From positions 1 to 35,313 of the forward strand of contig CAYMJA010000006.1 of NCBI GenBank assembly GCA_964391095.1: DNA of 35,313 nt. The letters run 5' to 3'. Shown in pieces: positions 30,872-35,313 of this stretch. Each line of letters opens with the position of its first letter. The stretch's first letter is position 1. The notes under the pieces were generated by a model. The model saw only the letters and a list, made by a program, of their open reading frames with translations. It made no database searches and was not told where the DNA came from. Source of the DNA: CAYMJA01 sp964391095. Its GTDB lineage: Bacteria; Patescibacteriota; Minisyncoccia; Minisyncoccales; GWA2-38-27. Position numbers and translations under genes: made by a program.

Positions 30872-32308
30872 ATGAAAGAAAATAAAAACATAAAAGATAT
30901 TTTTGAGAAAATGTCTAAAGCAGAAGACACTTTTGACTTATTTAATCTTTCTTATAATGGAATCCCTGTTTGGACTTATGTCCGAGAAAGAACAACTTTA
31001 ATTTCCGAAAAAGAAGGGAAATATATCAGTAACAAGCCAGTTAGAATTAATGTATTAAATTTGCTCAAACGTATTTTTGTTTTTTTATTTAATTTGGGAA
31101 AATTATTTAATAATGAAACTATTATTATTGTCAACGAAAGGCACCTTCAATGGGATAAAGAAAAAGAGAAGTATTATCATCCTTATGTAGAGTCAATACT
31201 GGCAATGCATCATTTCAAAAAGATTTTAATTCTTGAGTTTCCTCATTTTATGACCCAAAAGTATAAAAAGGTTGAATACGATAGATACTTGCCCTTGGAT
31301 TTATTTCTTTCTATTAAACAAGTTTTTTTTCCTTTATTCTACTTTTTTTATAAAAAGCGAGCTGACCAGGAATATTATAATAAACTTTGCTCAGCTGCTC
31401 TCTGGTCAGATAGAGAAATTAAAGGAATTTTGGAAATGTGTTACCAGGCAATACATAGTATATTATCTTATGGTGTTTTTTTAAAAATTCTTAAATTTTT
31501 GAACCCCAGGGCTGAATTTGTTTATAGCTGTATGGGGGGAGCCGATAAATTTTTAGAAGTAGTAGAAATTCAGCACGGTGTAATCCATAATTTGCATTGT
31601 CAATATATTTATCCTCAAACTTCCTCAGTTCGGGGTTATTTGAGAAGAAAGAAAATAATAGTTTTCTCAAAAAAAATAAGAAAATTACTTGTTGACAACG
31701 GTTATTTTCCAGAAAATATTACAGCAACACCTAATCCCAAGGTTTGTTTTCATTTTTTGAGAAACTTTAAAAAAGATTTTTTTCTCAAACAAAATCTTAC
31801 CCCCAATAAGATTTTAATAATAGGAGCACCAAGAGATTATCAGCAACAAGTAACAAAAAGTTTGTTATTTGACATAGAAAGAGAAAGGAAAAAATTACAA
31901 AATTGGGAGATTTCACTTTTGCTTCATCCCGGAGAAATAAATATATACAAAAATTTAAATTTGACAAAAACCAAGGTTATAGAAAATAAAGAAATTTCTG
32001 TTTTTCGACTGCTTTCTGATGCTCTTTGCGTGGTGGCAATGTATTCCAGCGTCCTTGAGGAAGCAAAATATTTTGGCTGTTTTAATCTTATACTTTCGTC
32101 ATATAATGAGCAGTCAGATCAGGAACATCTGATTGATTGGATGTGTGGCGATTATCCTTACAAAGTTATAATTTCTCCAGATAAAGCTGTTGATTGGTTT
32201 AAAGAAAACGAGGAAAAAATTATTAATCAAAGACAAGAAAAGAAGAAAATTATGGAGGACTCTTACAATTATTTTCTTAATGAAACTTTTAAAACAAAAA
32301 GGGTCTGA
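30872..32308 (+). CDS. Putative GT-B glycosyltransferase with sialyltransferase-like motifs
   Basis: A 478-residue protein not firmly assigned to a family. The N-terminal half contains a hydrophobic patch (INVLNLLKRIFVFLF) and EIQHGVIHNLHC around His235, like capsule GT-B enzymes. The C-terminal half starts ILIIGAPRDYQQQ, then SLLLHPGEI with His352-Pro353, and MYSSVLEEAKYFG at 390-402. An HP motif followed by a Ser-Ser motif is typical of bacterial sialyl- and Kdo-transferases using CMP-donors (GT38, GT52, KpsC/S-like). As the locus encodes a CMP-nonulosonic acid pathway, transfer of that sugar is a reasonable hypothesis. A promoter was not clear in the 63-base divergent gap before it. Confidence 0.65.
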   Translation: MKENKNIKDIFEKMSKAEDTFDLFNLSYNGIPVWTYVRERTTLISEKEGKYISNKPVRINVLNLLKRIFVFLFNLGKLFNNETIIIVNERHLQWDKEKEKYYHPYVESILAMHHFKKILILEFPHFMTQKYKKVEYDRYLPLDLFLSIKQVFFPLFYFFYKKRADQEYYNKLCSAALWSDREIKGILEMCYQAIHSILSYGVFLKILKFLNPRAEFVYSCMGGADKFLEVVEIQHGVIHNLHCQYIYPQTSSVRGYLRRKKIIVFSKKIRKLLVDNGYFPENITATPNPKVCFHFLRNFKKDFFLKQNLTPNKILIIGAPRDYQQQVTKSLLFDIERERKKLQNWEISLLLHPGEINIYKNLNLTKTKVIENKEISVFRLLSDALCVVAMYSSVLEEAKYFGCFNLILSSYNEQSDQEHLIDWMCGDYPYKVIISPDKAVDWFKENEEKIINQRQEKKKIMEDSYNYFLNETFKTKRV

Positions 32309-32323
32309 TTATCAAAGAGATTT

Positions 32324-33388
32324 ATGGTTTGCGACTTTCACAAGATTTTAATAATTCACCCCGGGGGAATAGGGGATTTAGTAATGTTTACCCCTGCCCT
32401 TAAAATTTTAAGGAATAATTTTTCTAATGCTATAATAGATGTTTTTATTATGTATACACCCGAAACCGGATATATTTTTCAGGAGGGAAAAATTGTTAAT
32501 AAGATTTTTAAATTTAATTGGCCTAAAAATAATTTTTTAAATAAATTGAAATTTATTTATAGATTAAGAAAAGAAAAATATGATTTAAGTATAATCCCAA
32601 CAGGTGTTAATCCTTTAAGGGGAGGAATTCTTAGTTTTTTGATTGGGTCAAAGGTAAAAGTGGGAGAAAGAAGAAAAGGTAAAAAGAGTTTATTCTATAC
32701 CCAGAGCTCTCTTTTAGATAAAGATAAACACGTAACAAAAAATAATATAGATTTATTAAAAGCCATTGGTTTGAAAATTGATTTTCCTTTACCGCCTCCA
32801 TTTTTAGAGGTTGGTTCAAAAGAGAGAGAATTTGCTAATAATTTTTTAGTAAGGAATAATTTTGAAAATAAAATTCTAATTGGTTTTCATTCCGGTGGCG
32901 GCGAAGAGCAAAAATTTAAACGTTGGCCTAAGGAAAATTTTATAGAATTGGGGAATAAGGTATTAAATGATTTAGAAAATACTTTTATTTTACTTTTTGG
33001 CGGACCAAAAGAAAAAAGGCTTTGTTTGGAAATAAAAAGCAAATTAGATAAAAATGCTATGGTAGTATTTGGATATTCATTAAAACAGGTCGCCGCCTTA
33101 ATAGACAAATGTAAAATTTTTGTTTCTTCGGATAGCGGACTTAATCACATTGCTTCAACTACAAAAACTAATTTGATTTCAATATACGGTCCAACTAACC
33201 CTGAGAGAACAGGGCCATTTGGTCGGGAAAGAATATATATATTAAAAGAGAGATGTAGATATCCATATAACCCTGATACTTCTAAAAATTATGATAAAGA
33301 AAGGGTTCATAGTTGTTTAAAAAAAATCACTGCTGACCGAGTTTTTAATAAGATTAAAGAAATCTTAAAAGAAAAGATGTTTTTATGA
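32324..33388 (+). CDS. Family 9 glycosyltransferase (heptosyltransferase-like)
   Basis: A 354-residue GT-B enzyme. ILIIHPGGIGDLVMFTPALK is the N-terminal GT9 signature; IGFHSGGGEEQKFKRWP begins the second domain; FVSSDSGLNHIASTTKTN and SIYGPTNPERTGPFG form the ADP-sugar side known from WaaF/WaaC. In bacteria without LPS, GT9 members add heptose or other sugars to surface glycans. No ADP-heptose pathway gene is seen in this window. It begins 15 bases after the previous stop and overlaps the FkbM gene by 4 bases. Confidence 0.9.
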   Translation: MVCDFHKILIIHPGGIGDLVMFTPALKILRNNFSNAIIDVFIMYTPETGYIFQEGKIVNKIFKFNWPKNNFLNKLKFIYRLRKEKYDLSIIPTGVNPLRGGILSFLIGSKVKVGERRKGKKSLFYTQSSLLDKDKHVTKNNIDLLKAIGLKIDFPLPPPFLEVGSKEREFANNFLVRNNFENKILIGFHSGGGEEQKFKRWPKENFIELGNKVLNDLENTFILLFGGPKEKRLCLEIKSKLDKNAMVVFGYSLKQVAALIDKCKIFVSSDSGLNHIASTTKTNLISIYGPTNPERTGPFGRERIYILKERCRYPYNPDTSKNYDKERVHSCLKKITADRVFNKIKEILKEKMFL

Positions 33389-34269
33389 TTAGAAAATATT
33401 TACGGTCTATAGAAATAATATTTTGGGCATTAACAAATAATCCTAAAATTTTTTTCAGAAGGATTTTTTTCCTTTTAAAATCTATTTTTTTACCTGCTCC
33501 GAAGTCTTCCTTTTTTAAAAAAATGAATGGGGTTCTTTTTAAAGTTGATAAAAATTATGCTCCTTTTAAAAAAGAGATGTATTATGACGCGTACGAGATG
33601 GGGGTTGTTGGAATGTTAAAAACTTTTCTTAGAAAGGGTGATACTTTTATTGACGTTGGGGCAAATATAGGATATATTACCGCTATTGGCGCTGGTTTAG
33701 TTGGCAAAAAGGGTTGGGTCTATAGTTTTGAGCCGGTTCCTGAATATTGCTCAAAATTGCGAAATTTAGCCGAGTCAAATAGCGAGTATAATATAATAGT
33801 GAATCAGTTTGCTTTAAGCGACCGGGTAGGACAAGCAAAAATTTATCTACCAGATTTTCCACATATGGGCGGCAATACAATTCTTTTGGATTTAATAGAT
33901 AAAGAAAAAATAAAAGATACTATTTTCGTTCAGACCTATCGGCTTGATAAATATATTGACAAAGAAAACATTAAAAAGATTAAGGTGATCAAAATTGATG
34001 TAGAGGGTTTTGAATTTCCAGTACTTTTAGGTCTTAAAGATTTTTTAAATAAATGCCGTCTTAATAAATTATTAGCATCCCCTTTAATTATTTGCGAAGT
34101 TTGTCCACCAGCCTATAAACTTTTAGGGTATAAATTAGAGGACCTTTTTCAATATATGGAGCGATTTAATTATTTCCCTTTTAGTATTTTAAATTCTAAA
34201 AAAGAATTTAGTATTAAAAGAATAGAAAAAGAGTCAACCATAAATATTCTTTTTAAAGTTAAAAAATGA
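33385..34269 (+). CDS. FkbM family methyltransferase
   Basis: A 294-residue SAM-dependent O-methyltransferase. DTFIDVGANIGYITAIGAGL (around 86-105) is motif I, VYSFEPVPEYCSKLRNLAE is motif II, and VIKIDVEGFEFPVLLGLKDF is the FkbM hallmark. The basic, aromatic N-terminus (FFRRIFFLLKSIFLPAP) may touch the membrane. In glycan loci FkbM enzymes methylate terminal sugars or uronates, which can cap chain growth. It is the fifth clear methyltransferase of the locus besides the radical SAM protein. Confidence 0.9.
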   Translation: MIRKYLRSIEIIFWALTNNPKIFFRRIFFLLKSIFLPAPKSSFFKKMNGVLFKVDKNYAPFKKEMYYDAYEMGVVGMLKTFLRKGDTFIDVGANIGYITAIGAGLVGKKGWVYSFEPVPEYCSKLRNLAESNSEYNIIVNQFALSDRVGQAKIYLPDFPHMGGNTILLDLIDKEKIKDTIFVQTYRLDKYIDKENIKKIKVIKIDVEGFEFPVLLGLKDFLNKCRLNKLLASPLIICEVCPPAYKLLGYKLEDLFQYMERFNYFPFSILNSKKEFSIKRIEKESTINILFKVKK

Positions 34270-34270
34270 T

Positions 34271-35313
34271 ATGAATTTTTCAAAATCTCAACCTTTCACC
34301 TTTCCCGAAGGAAAGGTGAGGGGTAAAAAAAAATTGATTGGGATAATCTTATTTATAATTATTATTGGTATTATAGCCTTTTTTGATATGACTTTAGCAG
34401 TTGGGATTATTCTTATTAGTTTTTTAACCTTAATTATTTTTTTAATTCTTTCTAAAACCGGGACAAAAAGCAAAACTCTCTGTTTACTTTTTTTCATTGC
34501 CCTTTTGATTCATTTTGGAGCAGTGCTATTTATTCATTATGCCCATTTTCAGCCCTTTAGCGGCGGAGAAGGGGATTATATAAAATATGATTTTGCCGCT
34601 CAAGAAATAGCAACAAGAATCCATCAAGGCAATTTTTCCCTACAAGGATTAAGCACAAGTCATTATTACCCGGTGGTTATAGGATATATATATGCCCTTA
34701 CTTTACCGGAAATGCTTATTGGTCAATTATTCGCTGTGTGGTTAGCAGCTATTTCTGTTCTTTTAGTTTATTTAATAGTGCTTGAAATCGGGGCTTCAAA
34801 AAAACAGGCCTTTTTAATTGGCTTAATTACTGCTATTTATCCGAGTTATCTTTTTTTCGGGAGTTTTTTGCTCAAAGATACATTAGTTATTCCTTTGATT
34901 TTGGCCGGGTTATTATTAACCTTAAAACTAATTAAGAATTTTTCCTGGAGAAATTTCCTAATTTTTTATATTGTTTTAGGAGCCGTAATTCATTTTCGTT
35001 TTTATGTCGGTTACGCGCTTTTGTTTAGCTTTATTCCTTGTTGGTTATTGCTTTGCAGATTAAATTTAAAGAAAAAGTTTATCTATGGAATAATAATTAT
35101 TATTCTTTTAGGGTTTTTGCCACAATTTTTTGAAGGAGGTTATTATGGGTTCAAAAACATCAAGAGTTTCCTAAAGCCAACAAGCATTACTTTTTATCGA
35201 GAGGTAGCTTACAACCCTTTGCCCTCTTCGGCTATTGAAGCCCCAGAGACACCAGCCTCAGAGACACCAGCCTCAGAGACACCAGCCTCAGAGACACCAG
35301 CCTCAGAGACACC
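34271..35313 (+). CDS. Multi-pass membrane glycosyltransferase-like protein, cut by right edge
   Basis: The frame is open from the ATG at 34271 to the window end (347 codons plus 2 bases). After a short charged N-terminus encoded by a hairpin, about eight to nine hydrophobic helices follow (LIGIILFIIIIGIIAFF, FLTLIIFLIL, LLFFIALLIHFGAVLFIHYA and others). The first large loop, GGEGDYIKYDFAAQEIATRI then HYYPVVIGYIYALT, resembles the acidic loop of GT39/PMT-type or ArnT-like transferases that use polyprenyl-phosphate sugars. The end is a repetitive PASET tract. Family assignment is tentative; a Wzy-like polymerase is possible. It begins 1 base after the fkbM stop region. Confidence 0.65.
   Translation, partial: MNFSKSQPFTFPEGKVRGKKKLIGIILFIIIIGIIAFFDMTLAVGIILISFLTLIIFLILSKTGTKSKTLCLLFFIALLIHFGAVLFIHYAHFQPFSGGEGDYIKYDFAAQEIATRIHQGNFSLQGLSTSHYYPVVIGYIYALTLPEMLIGQLFAVWLAAISVLLVYLIVLEIGASKKQAFLIGLITAIYPSYLFFGSFLLKDTLVIPLILAGLLLTLKLIKNFSWRNFLIFYIVLGAVIHFRFYVGYALLFSFIPCWLLLCRLNLKKKFIYGIIIIILLGFLPQFFEGGYYGFKNIKSFLKPTSITFYREVAYNPLPSSAIEAPETPASETPASETPASETPASET
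34292..34323. repeat. REP-like hairpin over the start of the last gene
   Basis: CCTTTCACCTTTCC (34292-34305) pairs with GGAAAGGTGAGGGG (34310-34323) over 14 positions including two G-U pairs, with a CGAA loop. The sequence lies in codons 8-18 of the membrane protein (FTFPEGKVRG). Its CCTTTCACC/GGTGAgGGG core resembles the hairpin at 3037-3066. It may be a small dispersed repeat that has entered the reading frame. Confidence 0.5.
35246..35313 (+). repeat. 15-base tandem repeat at the right edge
   Basis: GAGACACCAGCCTCA occurs four times without change (35246-35305) followed by 8 bases of a fifth copy at the end. In frame it encodes repeats of PASET/ETPAS. It continues off the window, and an assembly may have stopped here because of it. 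Confidence 0.92.

Noticed and set aside
35246..35313. CRISPR-like array.
   Set aside because: The repeats are 15 bases, directly adjacent with no spacers, and in frame with the membrane protein.

Overview
The window looks like part of an AT-rich genome from the Candidate Phyla Radiation (Patescibacteria, most like Parcubacteria). The clues are a DUF5667 protein beside an ECF sigma factor, secreted proteins with a signal peptide, coiled coil and peptidoglycan-binding domain, dense packing with many 4-base ATGA stop/start overlaps, very short or absent mRNA leaders, and short 'NPVRN'-type repeats inside reading frames. TGA is used throughout as a stop, so this is not a code-25 lineage. The taxonomic call is inference from gene content. 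Both ends cut through genes and the right end lies inside a 15-base tandem repeat, so the window may be a whole contig.

Left part (1-9476), envelope and its regulation. A gene tail at the edge is followed by a two-gene unit: a membrane-anchored coiled-coil protein and a DeoR-type winged-helix protein. Next come an ECF sigma factor and a single-pass DUF5667 protein that probably acts as its anti-sigma or signal partner. The DUF5667 gene has a textbook ECF promoter, TGTAAC-N16-CGTC. Palindromes built on TAGGACA/TGTCCTA sit before the first unit and before the sigma gene. After a 211-base intergenic segment with a nested inverted-repeat structure come an S-layer-like secreted protein (687 aa), a strong terminator, a secreted HExxH protease-like protein, and, convergent to it, an O-antigen ligase/O-oligosaccharyltransferase with C-terminal TPRs.

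Right part (9603-35313), a surface-glycan locus almost entirely on the plus strand. A small HTH gene with two promoter-like elements leads it. Four modules follow. (1) CDP-polyol: a nucleotidyltransferase-HAD phosphatase fusion, a methyltransferase and a CDP-glycerol glycerophosphotransferase-like enzyme. (2) Nonulosonic (pseudaminic-like) acid: an SMK-type 4,6-dehydratase, a B12/radical SAM enzyme, a sugar epimerase, a PseC-like aminotransferase, a pseudaminic-associated methylase, a PseI/NeuB synthase, an SpsF-type cytidylyltransferase, a PseG-like hydrolase and a WbqC protein. No PseH-like acetyltransferase is visible. (3) CDP-6-deoxyhexose with C-methylation: rfbF, rfbG, a C-methyltransferase, a 3,5-epimerase and a reductase, followed by a second zinc-type methyltransferase and a CmcI-like O-methyltransferase. 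(4) Assembly: a GT2, a flippase on the minus strand, a GT-B enzyme with sialyltransferase-like HP and SS motifs, a GT9, an FkbM methyltransferase, and a multi-pass GT39-like protein cut by the right edge.

Taken together the locus would make at least three activated sugars or polyols, assemble and methylate them, flip them, and possibly hand them to the TPR ligase for attachment to a surface carrier. The S-layer-like protein in the same window is an attractive but unproven acceptor. No rRNA, tRNA, CRISPR array, transposase or phage gene was recognised, and no gene-free stretch exceeds 300 bases.
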